Positions 9,126 through 18,205 of a stretch of 64,000 nucleotides of DNA are shown here, one piece after another; the stretch's first letter is position 1; each line of letters starts with the position of its first letter. The stretch covers positions 40,115 to 104,114 of the forward strand of contig RSEH01000173.1 in the NCBI GenBank assembly GCA_006503475.1. The letters run 5' to 3'. The notes below the pieces were generated by a model that made no database searches, had not been told where the DNA came from, and worked only from the letters and a program-made list of their open reading frames with translations. This stretch comes from Stentor roeselii (taxonomy: Eukaryota; Ciliophora; Heterotrichea; Heterotrichida; Stentoridae). Both the position numbers and the translations under genes were made by a program.

Positions 9126-11624
9126 ATGAGCTTAGTCGAGATCTGTTTAAAATTTGAAGAAGTGATCAGCTACCTTTCCTCATCCACAGAAGAAACAAGC
9201 AACTTATCTAAATTTTTCACATCCTACCGAAAAATAGTAGAAAACTTTTCAGGTAACCTTCAGCGGCTTTCAGAGACAATAAAAATAAACACAAACCCTG
9301 AAAGTAACTTTAACACCCTGAGCCTTGCTTTGTTAACTTTGAAAGAACACCTGAAGAAAGTTGCAGAAAACAATATACAGTTAGTGAAAAACCTTCAACT
9401 TGACGTGATTGAGCCACTTGACCTGTTTACCGAGCATTTTATTTCAATGTTTTCAGAACTCAAGTCGAAAGGCTTGGAAGTCTTTAAAACAGTGAACTCG
9501 GCTCAGGGTCGTCTTCAGAAGCAAAGAAAAGACTATTACAAAATCGCTGCTGAAAGTGAAAAAAATACCCGGGCTGGAACTTTTGAAGAAAAAGACTCTT
9601 CAAAAGCTCTTCAAAGACTGCAACAGGCTCAAGAGGTAAGTCTTAACAGGTACATTGAAGGACTGATGGACGTCAACTCTCTTTGGGACGACTACGACCG
9701 GAAAATGCCTCAGATAATGGAAGACCTGCAGCAAAACGAGGAAAGTCGCATTCATTTCATCAAGAACTCTTTAGAAAAATACATAAAATACTACCAAAAA
9801 TGTGAAAACCTTCATTTAAACAACATAGAAAAACTCGGAGAAATCATCAGTAACATCAACAGTCTTCTTGACATTCGAGTCTTTGTCGACTTGCACAAGT
9901 CAAAAGACCAGGTCTTTAGAGAGACTTTTGTGAACTACGAGGAATACAAACAAAAACTCGCAGGGGAAGACTTGGAAGATTTAAACATCGAGTCTAACGT
10001 GAACCAACTCTTAAGCCAGTCAAATCCTTCAAAGTCTTCAGGGATCAGTTCAGAGACTTTCAATAAACTTTCTGAAATGATTTCAACAAGCGAAGGCCGA
10101 AGAATGTTCATTGAAAGTTTGAAGACAAACTCAAATAGTTCAGCCTTGGCCAGCGAAAGCATTACACAAATCGCAGCTCTTATTAAAGAAGCCATGAACC
10201 TGATGATAAAAGAGTCAGAATACGATGCAGAGGTCTTTGTTACTATCATCGACCTTTCTGGACTTTTTTACTGTGTTCAAGATAACCACAAAAGATTTCT
10301 TTGCAATTTTATCTCCCCTCATAAGTTCTGGCTTGACAGCAAAAGATGGATGCAAGGCTTGGAATACGCGATTTGCACTCGACTTGCAAGTTTGAAAGAA
10401 AATTCAAAGGAAAAAGGAGTCCTTCAGTACTTTGGAATCTTTTCTTCAAAGGCTTTAGAAGAAAAATCAGAAAAATCTGAAAAAGCTGAAAAAGTTTCGG
10501 CTTATATCATGATCAGTCAGTTTATTTTACAGATGTCAAGACTGCAAGTTCCTCAAGCTTTAGCTGCGACAGTTATTACTACAGCGGCGAAAGACTATGA
10601 AATCGATTCAGAGAGAAAAGTCCTTCTTTTAACTGAAATTTTTTCAAGAAGTTCTGAGAAAATCAGGGTAAAACCTAAAAATTTCAGAGAAACTTGCAAA
10701 AATTTAACGATTTTAAGGAAAAGTTCAAAGTTTTTAAATGATGAGGAATTATTGCAGCTTGGACTTACTTGTAAAGAGATGTGGAAAAGAGCTAAAGTTC
10801 TTAAGGGTAGAAGGGTTTTAATTGAGTCTAGGGAAGTTTTAGATGAAACAAGAAGAAAGATGTGGGTTCAGTTGTTGGAAACTGAAAAAGTCCCTGTTGA
10901 TTATCAGGAGACTTTGAAATTAGTAGAAACTAGTAAAGAACTTCTTGGAGATATCAACGAAATTATAGACCTTGACGTTGTCCGTTGTTTCCAGCGAGTT
11001 TCTTCAATAACCACTTCAAATCTCAGCAACATCCTAAAAGTCTACGCTTATAAAAACAAAGAAATCGGTTACTGCCAAGGAATGAACTACATCGCAGGGA
11101 CCTTTTTCCAAGTATTCAACTCTGAAGAGCTTTCCTTCAAGTCCTTATTTTCTCTCATCTCCTCATTCAAACTGAACTCTTTATTCAAAATCGAATTATC
11201 TAAAATCAAAAAACTTTTCTTTATCCTAGACCGTCTCACAGGCACCTTCCTTCCATCTCTAAACGAAACCTTTAAAGAAAGCTGGGTATTCGCCGACAAC
11301 TACAGTTCAGGGTGGCTGATAACATTATTCGCAAGTGTTTTTCATTCAAATCTCGAGATAATAGTTCAAATTTGGGACATTTTCCTCTGTTTCGGGTGGA
11401 AAGGGTTATTCCGAGTATGTCTTCAAATCCTTTCCCAATTATCCTCTTCACTATCAGGCTGTTCTTTTGAAGAGATCCTTGCCGAGCTAAGTTCAATCCA
11501 AACAAAATCCTTTTTCACAAAAGATTTTTTTCTAGAAGCAAGCAAGTTAAAAGTAACCAACCGTCAAATCCACGCCATAAAGCAAGAGTTTCGGTCTCTT
11601 AAACATTTAACTACTCATAACTAA
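9126..11624 (+). CDS. F-BAR domain plus TBC RabGAP fusion protein
   Basis: 832 aa. Residues ~1-270 are helical and F-BAR-like (FEEVISYLSSS start, LKEHLKKVAENN, a KQRKDYYKIAAESEK segment typical of F-BAR proteins, then LDIRVFVDL). A linker and a helical middle region follow. The C-terminal ~270 residues form a TBC domain: RRKMWVQLL, the arginine-finger motif IDLDVVR and the glutamine finger GYCQGMNYIAG. F-BAR domains bind curved membrane and TBC domains switch off Rab GTPases, so the protein likely terminates Rab signalling on tubular or budding membranes. Both catalytic fingers are intact. The stop TAA (11622-11624) abuts the stop of convergent ARL3. Confidence 0.8.
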   Translation: MSLVEICLKFEEVISYLSSSTEETSNLSKFFTSYRKIVENFSGNLQRLSETIKINTNPESNFNTLSLALLTLKEHLKKVAENNIQLVKNLQLDVIEPLDLFTEHFISMFSELKSKGLEVFKTVNSAQGRLQKQRKDYYKIAAESEKNTRAGTFEEKDSSKALQRLQQAQEVSLNRYIEGLMDVNSLWDDYDRKMPQIMEDLQQNEESRIHFIKNSLEKYIKYYQKCENLHLNNIEKLGEIISNINSLLDIRVFVDLHKSKDQVFRETFVNYEEYKQKLAGEDLEDLNIESNVNQLLSQSNPSKSSGISSETFNKLSEMISTSEGRRMFIESLKTNSNSSALASESITQIAALIKEAMNLMIKESEYDAEVFVTIIDLSGLFYCVQDNHKRFLCNFISPHKFWLDSKRWMQGLEYAICTRLASLKENSKEKGVLQYFGIFSSKALEEKSEKSEKAEKVSAYIMISQFILQMSRLQVPQALAATVITTAAKDYEIDSERKVLLLTEIFSRSSEKIRVKPKNFRETCKNLTILRKSSKFLNDEELLQLGLTCKEMWKRAKVLKGRRVLIESREVLDETRRKMWVQLLETEKVPVDYQETLKLVETSKELLGDINEIIDLDVVRCFQRVSSITTSNLSNILKVYAYKNKEIGYCQGMNYIAGTFFQVFNSEELSFKSLFSLISSFKLNSLFKIELSKIKKLFFILDRLTGTFLPSLNETFKESWVFADNYSSGWLITLFASVFHSNLEIIVQIWDIFLCFGWKGLFRVCLQILSQLSSSLSGCSFEEILAELSSIQTKSFFTKDFFLEASKLKVTNRQIHAIKQEFRSLKHLTTHN

Positions 11625-12176
11625 TTACTTCTGAATCGTCTGGACAAGCCACTCCATTCCTTCTTGTAAACCTTCTCCTGTCTTAGCAGAGCTGGCCATG
11701 ATACTCCAAGGGCGATCTCGAATCAAATGCAAATTTAAAGTGTCTGAAATTTCATCTGCAGGCAGAGCCTGCAGCAAGTCCTGCTTATTTGCAAAGATCA
11801 AAGTGGGAACTCCTGCAAGTTTATCATCTTCAAGCAAGGTCTGAAGTTCTTGACTGGACTCGTTCAGACGGTTCCTGTCGGCGCTGTCAATCACGTAGAC
11901 CAGACCATTCGTGTGCTCGAAGTAGTTTCGCCAGTAAGGCCTTATCGTGCTTTGACCTCCGATGTCCCAGACGTTCAGCTTGAAGCCTTCTTTGACGAGA
12001 GACTTGATGTTGAAGCCTTGAGTTGGCATGATCTGGGTGATGTCTTCTTCTGACAGGGCTTTGAGAATTGTAGTCTTTCCTGCGTTGTCAAGTCCTAGCA
12101 CCAAGATTCTTGCTTCTCTTTCATCGCGTTTCAAACTTCTTAGCAAAGATAATAGTCCCTAGCTGGAGATTACCAT
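11625..12176 (-). CDS. ARL3: ARL3 small GTPase (Arf-like)
   Basis: 178 aa after splicing. Exon 1 is only the ATG (12174-12176); a 15-nt intron follows at 12159-12173 (gtaatctccagctag), then exon 11625-12158. Splicing gives [14 protein letters not shown], the N-terminal amphipathic helix expected of ARL2/3. Motifs: GLDNAGKTT (G1), PTQGFNIKS (switch I, ARL3-type), WDIGGQ (G3), ANKQDL (G4), ASSAKTGEG (G5). Identity in PYWRNYFE and YVIDSADR also favours ARL3 over ARL2. ARL3 releases lipidated cargo from UNC119/PDE6D carriers inside cilia, in line with a heavily ciliated cell. Without the intron, the frame lacks an ATG. Confidence 0.93.
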
Positions 12177-12223
12177 TTACTACAAGTTATAATCCATTAC
12201 TTTAGTTGTGTACATTTTAACTA

Positions 12224-13738
12224 TTAACTTGGTTTAGACTTGGGAGATCTCTCGTTTGTTGAGATTCCTGGAGTTCGACTTGAACGGCTTGAACGACTTG
12301 ATTTTAACTTTAAGGAATCTGATAACCATGGATGGTTTATGGCTTCTGAGGGAGTCATTCTTCTCTCTGGAAGCCATTCGAAACACCCTAATTTTCTCTT
12401 ACGTTTAAGCAAGTCCAACAAGACAATATCAGAAAAAAGTGACTCAAGAGGACGACTATCAGCAGTTCTAATCTTCCCTCTACCATTCTTAAAACAATTC
12501 GTAAACCCGTTAGTCCCAAAAAGCTTATAACGCTTAGCCGAGGCCTTAATGAGCTGATCAGGTGGCATTCCAAGAACTTCAACAAAAGTATAAATCTGAT
12601 CCACTTCATTTTCCCCAAAGAAAATCGGAGTCCCTAACAAAAGCTCAGAAACAATACATCCAAAAGACCACATATCAATAGCGCAATTGTAATTCAATCC
12701 AAGAATCACTTCCGGGGCGCGATAAATACGACTTTGTACATAAGTAAAAATTTTTTCACTTTCAAAACAACTGGAGCCAAAATCAATCATTTTAATATTC
12801 GACTCGTTCGGACTTTTCAACAGCAGGTTCTCCGGCTTCAAGTCACAATGAATCAACCTGCTCGACTTCAACCTCTGAAGCGCTGTCAACATCTGAACAG
12901 CGAATCTTCTAACTAAAGTACTCGAAAACCCTTTAAAACTATTCGCTTTGAGTAGGTCAAACAAGCTGAAACTTAATAATTCAAAAACAATGCACAAATG
13001 ACATCGAAACACGAAATATTCAAAAGTTTGAATAAATAATCCAGAGTGTTTTTTTTCATTATTTTTCAAAAAAGATAGAATTTTTAACTCGTTTTGACCC
13101 TGTTCATAAAAAATTTTCTGACTTTTAATGATCTTCACAGCGACTTCACGTTTTGATTTATGGTCCCAGCATCTGCAGACCTGGGCAAAGGCGCCTTTGC
13201 CGAGAAGTTCAATAATTTCATATTGATAAGCCAGGTGGTCTCCAATGATTACTTTGTAGTCACTTTTTTCGTCATCGAAGCCCATGTTGTGAAGTTTTAG
13301 AACTGGCAGGATTTTATCAGATTTCAATCCAAGGTAGTAAATTTCTTGATAGTCTAAAAGCTCTGATAACTCAAATTTCGTTAAAAGTCCAGAAAAAGTT
13401 GCAATTGTGCCTTCTGGGGATAAAGGAAGGAGGTGTTCGCCGATGTTCTCTCGAGGTGATGGTTTTCGCTTTATTGAAAATAATCTCTTTGTTGATGGAG
13501 ATTTCTGAAGATTTGAGGATACTGGAGATGTGACTGGCTTTTTGCAAGACTGGCTCGAAAAAAAACTGAACCTTGTAATGGTTTTAATTGGAGAGCTTTC
13601 TTGAGAGTTCTGAGAAAGACTTGCGAGGGAATCGTTTGGGTGGCGCAGCTTGGGCTTTGAGGTGATTTTTTTTAAGACGATTCGAGATTTGCTTTGAATT
13701 GAGTTTATTTTGGGGCTGAGACTTTTGGCTGTGTTCAT
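12224..13738 (-). CDS. DYRK-family protein kinase
   Basis: 504 aa. A basic, Ser-rich N-terminus of ~150 residues is followed by a DH-box-like DDEKSDYKVIIGDHLAYQYE, then the kinase domain: GKGAFAQV, VAVKIIK, HCDLKPENLLL, MIDFGSSC, the activation loop FTYVQSRIYRAPE and the CMGC insert. DYRKs autophosphorylate the second Tyr of YxY during synthesis and then phosphorylate Ser/Thr. Here the loop is F-T-Y: the first Tyr is Phe, the essential second Tyr is kept. The placement resembles DYRK2/4 rather than DYRK1. The leader holds TTATAAGAC just before the ATG. This promoter is part of the repeated unit next door at 13735-14231. Confidence 0.9.
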   Translation of the reverse strand: MNTAKSLSPKINSIQSKSRIVLKKITSKPKLRHPNDSLASLSQNSQESSPIKTITRFSFFSSQSCKKPVTSPVSSNLQKSPSTKRLFSIKRKPSPRENIGEHLLPLSPEGTIATFSGLLTKFELSELLDYQEIYYLGLKSDKILPVLKLHNMGFDDEKSDYKVIIGDHLAYQYEIIELLGKGAFAQVCRCWDHKSKREVAVKIIKSQKIFYEQGQNELKILSFLKNNEKKHSGLFIQTFEYFVFRCHLCIVFELLSFSLFDLLKANSFKGFSSTLVRRFAVQMLTALQRLKSSRLIHCDLKPENLLLKSPNESNIKMIDFGSSCFESEKIFTYVQSRIYRAPEVILGLNYNCAIDMWSFGCIVSELLLGTPIFFGENEVDQIYTFVEVLGMPPDQLIKASAKRYKLFGTNGFTNCFKNGRGKIRTADSRPLESLFSDIVLLDLLKRKRKLGCFEWLPERRMTPSEAINHPWLSDSLKLKSSRSSRSSRTPGISTNERSPKSKPS

Positions 13739-14231
13739 TAAAAAGTCTTATAATAAACACAAGGATTTTATAACTTTATATAAATAGGATCTATTAAGTT
13801 TAAAAGTTTTGATTTTTTTTTACAGTTCAGCACATGCCTGCTGTGTTGATTAAAAAGTCTTATAATAGCACAAGTAATTGATAACCTTATATGAATATAT
13901 CAATTAAACTTCAAATTTTTTGATTTTTCTAAACAATTCAGCTTCCCGTATTCATTAAAAAGTCTTAAATAAACAAAACGAATTCATAACCTTATATAAA
14001 TATATCTATTAAACTTCAATTTTTTTGATTTTTCCAAACAGTTCACCACAAGCTTCCTATATTCATTAAAAAGTCTTATAATAAACACAACGAATTCATA
14101 ACCTTATATAATATATCTATTAAACTTTAAACTTTTTGATTTTTTCCAAACAGTTCATCACAAGCTTCCCGTATTCATCAAAAATTCTCATCATAAACAA
14201 AAAATTCATAACCTTATATAAATATTATCTA
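13735..14231 (-). repeat. ~110-bp tandem array: Pumilio gene tail plus DYRK promoter
   Basis: About five tandem units start near 13735, 13848, 13951, 14062 and 14174 (103-113 bp spacing). Each unit, on the minus strand, contains a degenerate copy of the last ~17 Pumilio codons (YGKLVMNCLEKIKKFKV then stop in the copy at 14115-14180), the AT-rich spacer and a copy of the DYRK promoter/ATG region (TTATTATAAGAC...TTAATGAA). The unit nearest DYRK supplies its real promoter; the intact Pumilio end lies at 14232-14280. The array looks like unequal crossing-over of the intergenic region with short flanks of both genes. Confidence 0.8.
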
Positions 14232-15527
14232 TTAAACTTTAAACTTTTTGATTTTTTCCAAACAGTTCAGCACATGTTTGCCATAAGGATACCCTCTGAT
14301 ACTCGGTGCCTTTTCATTCACCTTGGCAATCAATTCATTCTGCAGTTTTCCAGTCGACATTTCAAGTGCCTTTTGAATGACGAAGTTAGCAAACTTATCA
14401 GTCATTAACTCAACGACTTTGACAGACCCAAATATTTCAGCAGCAAAGAGATGAACCTGTTCCTGGGTTCCAACAATGAAGCACTTTTCAATGACATTGC
14501 TGAATAGCCTTTACCTGGCGAATTTATGTTTGCTAAGTTCAAAAAGCCTTCCTAAGAAACTATTGATAAGAGCTTCTTTTTCCACCCTGGCTCCTTTGTC
14601 AAGGATATGTTGAATGACGTAATTTCCGTAGTTTTTCTGACTGATTCCAATAGAGTTCCTGATAATCAACTCGAAGATTTTCGTGATCTGGTCCTTCGGG
14701 CAGAACTCAATAATTTTCTGAATGACTCTACAACCGTATTGATGTTCAGCCCAATAAACAGTATCCTCTCTCAAAGCATCAACAATGAATGCGACATCAG
14801 CATAAGGAAGTATTTCAATACACTTCTGAATAACATGGTTGCCGTTTTGGTCCTCAACCGCTTTTCCCACATTATTTCTGAACTCGCTCGCAATTTGACG
14901 CTTCTGGTCATACTCCACAGAGTCCAGTACCTTTTGAAGCACTCGACATCCATACATATGAAGAGAAAGTTCTAAAATCTTTCCTGACATTTGATTCGCT
15001 ATCGCTCTTTTTTGGTCTTTTGTACCAAATTCAAAGATCTTTTGAACCACATAATTCCCGAACACGTCCAGGATTAAACTAAAGGAATTTTCAAGAATCT
15101 CTTCAAAAACCATCTGCTTGTCCTCAGCAGTGCTGGTCTCGTATCGCTGTTGAAGATAACGAGAACCTGACTGGTCCCTCGCCAGTTCTAAGACTCGACC
15201 GCGCATTTCTTGAAGGTCTGACTTTTTCAAGTCATTTGATGAACGGAAAGAAGGAACGAATTCAGGAGCTGCCGTATTTAGATTTGGACTTAAAGGACTT
15301 TTTAAAGATGTTGGCGCAAAGTTGCTGAAGATCGGGTCTTGTGATGAGCTGAAAAATGAGTTAAATGGAATGTCTGCTGGGGCGGAAGTCGACCTTTCGA
15401 GAAGTTGGGCTAACTCGTTTTCGTTGAGAAGGACGTGACGCTTTGTTTTTGTGAACCTTTTGAAGATTTCTTCGTCGGAATCGTCGTCTTCGATTAGGAT
15501 GTTACCGATTAATCTGCGTTCGACCAT
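14232..15527 (-). CDS. Pumilio-family (PUF) RNA-binding protein
   Basis: 426 aa: exon 14515-15527, a 15-nt intron 14500-14514 (gtaaaggctattcag) and exon 14232-14499. The start MVERR at 15525-15527 is preferred; upstream in-frame codons encode low-complexity sequence in a G-poor leader. After an acidic N-terminus the protein has eight Puf repeats with base-reading residues SRxxQ, NYxxQ, CRxxQ, NHxxQ, CRxxQ, NYxxQ, SNxxE and NFxxQ. Repeats 7 and 8 only appear once the intron is removed. These are almost the residues of animal PUM, predicting binding of UGUAUAUA in 3' UTRs. It acts as a cytoplasmic mRNA repressor by family knowledge. The last codons are repeated in the downstream tandem array. 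Confidence 0.93.
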
Positions 15528-15868
15528 GATAATAATGAAAGTGGATGGCATGAGAGGGAAAGGATGGAAATGGGATGGTTTGGGGAATCGAGGGTAAGGG
15601 TTTGAGAGAAGATTGAAGGGATCTTTTGATGAGGGGGATTGAAGGATTATTTGGATTTTGGATTGGGATTTGGAAGTTTTGGATTTAGGGATTTGGGGAT
15701 TTTGGGAGTATTGAGTGTGGAATATGGATAAATAGGATTTATTTCTATCAATAAAAAAAACCCAAACTGGCTTCCTAAAAATCACTCCAACCCAAAACCC
15801 TGAAAATAAAAAACCTCTGATCCAAAAAAATCAAAACCTCAAACCTTTTAATTCACCCATGTATAAAA
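15528..15868. other. divergent intergenic region, strand-asymmetric
   Basis: This 341-bp region between the Pumilio and C2-protein starts shows strong G/C strand skew. Upstream of Pumilio (15528-15720) the plus strand is G-rich, so the Pumilio sense strand is rich in A, C and T and poor in G. Next to the C2 gene (15775-15868) the plus strand is A/C-rich and TATAAAA directly precedes the ATG. No gene is seen. Confidence 0.5.
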
Positions 15869-16993
15869 ATGCTTAATACAGACCCAGGGAAATACATAAC
15901 CCTTCGAATCAAGGTTTTTCAATGTGCCCTGATAAGAAACGTGGCGAAGTTCGGCAAGATGAGTCCCTTCGTAGAAATCTCCTGGAACGACGAGAAGTGG
16001 AAAAGTCAAGTTTCTTCAGGCGGCCATACATCAGCAGTCTGGAACGAAGGCCACGTCTTCGAGTCAAACGACGCGGCTCCCCTGACGTTAAAAGTCCTTC
16101 ACAGCGGCCTTCTCTTCACTCAGCAAGTGATCGGCGAGACAGTCATTTCAACTGAAGAGCTCTTCTCAGGGAAAAATAAAGAATGGCTCGACCTTTACTT
16201 CGAAGGTGAAGGAGCGGGTAAGTTGTTACTTTCAGCTTGCATGTATGAAGAGCGTCGCTCTGATCAAAGCACTCATACAACAAGCTACGCTGCCGTCAAT
16301 TTAAAAGAAGAATACTCTCGAAAGCTAAATGAGTTAGAACTGGAAAAAGAAGAACTTGAGTTTTACAAGAAAAAATACAAAAGAAAACTAGAAAAACTTA
16401 ATCAAGAAAAAAGAAGTTACCAGAATAAAGTAAAGGAAATTGTTAAAAAAGCTACACCGAAACATACGGAAGAGACTTCTAGTGATGACTTGGCTGATAT
16501 CAGCTCTCCTGCTATTCGCATCATCACTCCTGAGGATCAGAGTGATGAAGTCTTCGCCTCTTGGAAGGATTCTTATTCGCAGGTTAGAGATTTGGTTGAA
16601 ACTGACTTGGCGCATCTTAAAAGAGTCAAACATAAAGTTTTGACTTCTCGAAAAGTCGTGACTCATTCACAGGGTAAGTTAAGTGATATTGCGAAAAGCA
16701 TGGATATTATGAAGGTACCTAATATTAAAAAGTCAACTAGTGAGGAAAAGGTCAATAAGGGAAATATTAGGTTCATGGCGGATTGGGAAGAAGTGGAAGA
16801 AATTAAGAAAAGGATTTTAAAGGATCAGAGCTTTCAGAGGAATGAAGAGGAATTGGAGTTGAAACTTGATATGGGAAGACCTTTTACTTCGCCGAGAAGA
16901 GCTGCGACACCGAAAAGCACTGATATGAGTAGGTTCAATGGGAAATACAAAGATAGTCATTTTTCTACTGGAAAATTTGTGATTTATGATTAG
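15869..16993 (+). CDS. C2-domain coiled-coil protein
   Basis: 374 aa. Residues ~10-130 form a C2 domain (YITLRIKVFQCALIRN, SPFVEISWNDEKW, WNEGHVFES, LTLKVLHSG, IGETVISTEEL, WLDLYFEG, GKLLLSACMYEE). The acidic loop residues needed for Ca2+ are mostly absent, so Ca2+-independent lipid or protein binding is likelier. A coiled coil follows (~150-195, ELELEKEELEFYKKKYKRKL), then a charged, probably disordered tail with SPRRAATPKS. Similar C2 plus coiled-coil proteins act at ciliary or cortical membranes, but no specific orthologue is recognised. TATAAAA lies immediately before the ATG. Confidence 0.75.
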   Translation: MLNTDPGKYITLRIKVFQCALIRNVAKFGKMSPFVEISWNDEKWKSQVSSGGHTSAVWNEGHVFESNDAAPLTLKVLHSGLLFTQQVIGETVISTEELFSGKNKEWLDLYFEGEGAGKLLLSACMYEERRSDQSTHTTSYAAVNLKEEYSRKLNELELEKEELEFYKKKYKRKLEKLNQEKRSYQNKVKEIVKKATPKHTEETSSDDLADISSPAIRIITPEDQSDEVFASWKDSYSQVRDLVETDLAHLKRVKHKVLTSRKVVTHSQGKLSDIAKSMDIMKVPNIKKSTSEEKVNKGNIRFMADWEEVEEIKKRILKDQSFQRNEEELELKLDMGRPFTSPRRAATPKSTDMSRFNGKYKDSHFSTGKFVIYD

Positions 16994-17265
16994 TACAACT
17001 TATTTAAATTCGTTAATTAATGTTCAGGTATAATTTTTAATTGTTTTAAATGGGTGTTGTTGCGATTAACCTTAAAATATTTACCCAAGTAAAAAAATGA
17101 TGAAATGTGAATTTTCTTAACATCTAGATTTTCCTTAATTCCTCTAAAACCAAATAAATTTTAAAAAATTCAATAAAATCCTTTTTAAATCTATTTCACC
17201 TCACTCATAAGCCATTAATAAACCATATTCCCAATCCTACAAAATTTCAATAAAATTCCCTAAAA

Positions 17266-18180
17266 ATGCAAAGATTACCCGAGACCTACACCACTCCAAA
17301 TTCTAAAAAACGTGAAGAAATCTCCCCAACCGGAAAATTTCCTTCACTTTGCAAGTTACTTCCAGTGAAGTCTCTCTCTCAATTTCCACCCGAGAACCCA
17401 TCAAAATCCAGAAAAGTCGAAATTTCAAGAAAACCTTTAGAAAAGCCTCAAACGGAAAATAAAAAATCATCAAAATCCCGAGTTTCTCATTCAAAACTGC
17501 CTCCAATAGAGAGTCTTCTGACTCGTTCAATAAAAAGATTCCAGAACTACTCACTTCCAACGAGTATAATGAAAGAAGAAATGCATGAAATCCGTAAAAA
17601 AGTACCTGATTTTTTTTATTATTCTCAAACACCGATTCGCTTACCAAGACGCCCGGGGTTAGAAGATAAAAAAACCATTATTTTTGACTTAGACGAGACC
17701 TTAGTGCACGCCAGTGAACTGCCGAAAGACTGCCATATCATTCTTGATGTCGGAAAAGGCCAGGTCATGGGGGTCAATTTTAGACCTTTTTTGCATGATT
17801 TGTTGAAGTTCGCATCTCGTGAATTTGAAGTCATTATTTTTACTGCTTCAAGTAAAAAATATGCGGATTCTATCATTGATCATATTGACCCTTTGAAAAT
17901 ACTTGTCCATCATCGGCTCTACCGAGAACACTGTTCAGAGTTTCAAGGAAATTTCATAAAAAACCTCGGAAGACTAACAGACCGCGATTTAAAAGACTTA
18001 GTTCTCGTTGACAACTGCCTGATATCTTTTTGCCTTCAACTAGAAAATGGTATCCCCATCACTTCCTGGTACGAAGATCTAAACGACATCCAATTAAAAC
18101 TGCTAATCGACTACTTAAAGCTTCTCCAAGTAGTACCAGATGTACGTTCTTTAAACCATCAGTTTTTCGCTTTAAAATAG
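17266..18180 (+). CDS. SCP/NIF-type HAD phosphatase
   Basis: 304 aa. A basic disordered N-terminus (~1-135) precedes an FCP1-homology domain: catalytic FDLDETLVH (DxDxT, first Asp nucleophile), GVNFRPFLHDLLKFAS, FEVIIFTASSKKYAD, HHRLYREHC and LVLVDNCLISF. Members of this family (SCP/CTDSP, Dullard) remove phosphate from Ser/Thr in partners such as the RNA polymerase II CTD. No membrane helix is seen, arguing against a Dullard-like membrane protein. The next gene starts only 25 nt after the TAG stop. Confidence 0.88.
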   Translation: MQRLPETYTTPNSKKREEISPTGKFPSLCKLLPVKSLSQFPPENPSKSRKVEISRKPLEKPQTENKKSSKSRVSHSKLPPIESLLTRSIKRFQNYSLPTSIMKEEMHEIRKKVPDFFYYSQTPIRLPRRPGLEDKKTIIFDLDETLVHASELPKDCHIILDVGKGQVMGVNFRPFLHDLLKFASREFEVIIFTASSKKYADSIIDHIDPLKILVHHRLYREHCSEFQGNFIKNLGRLTDRDLKDLVLVDNCLISFCLQLENGIPITSWYEDLNDIQLKLLIDYLKLLQVVPDVRSLNHQFFALK

Positions 18181-18205
18181 TAAAACTGTTCAAACTTGTT
18201 ATAAT

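Noticed and set aside
14607-14975. 122-codon plus-strand frame
   Set aside because: Antisense to Pumilio repeats, whose conserved codons explain the open frame.
16210-16245. 18-nt GTAAG...TTTCAG interval in the C2 gene
   Set aside because: Length does not fit the 15/16-nt class and removal would delete a normal C2 beta strand.
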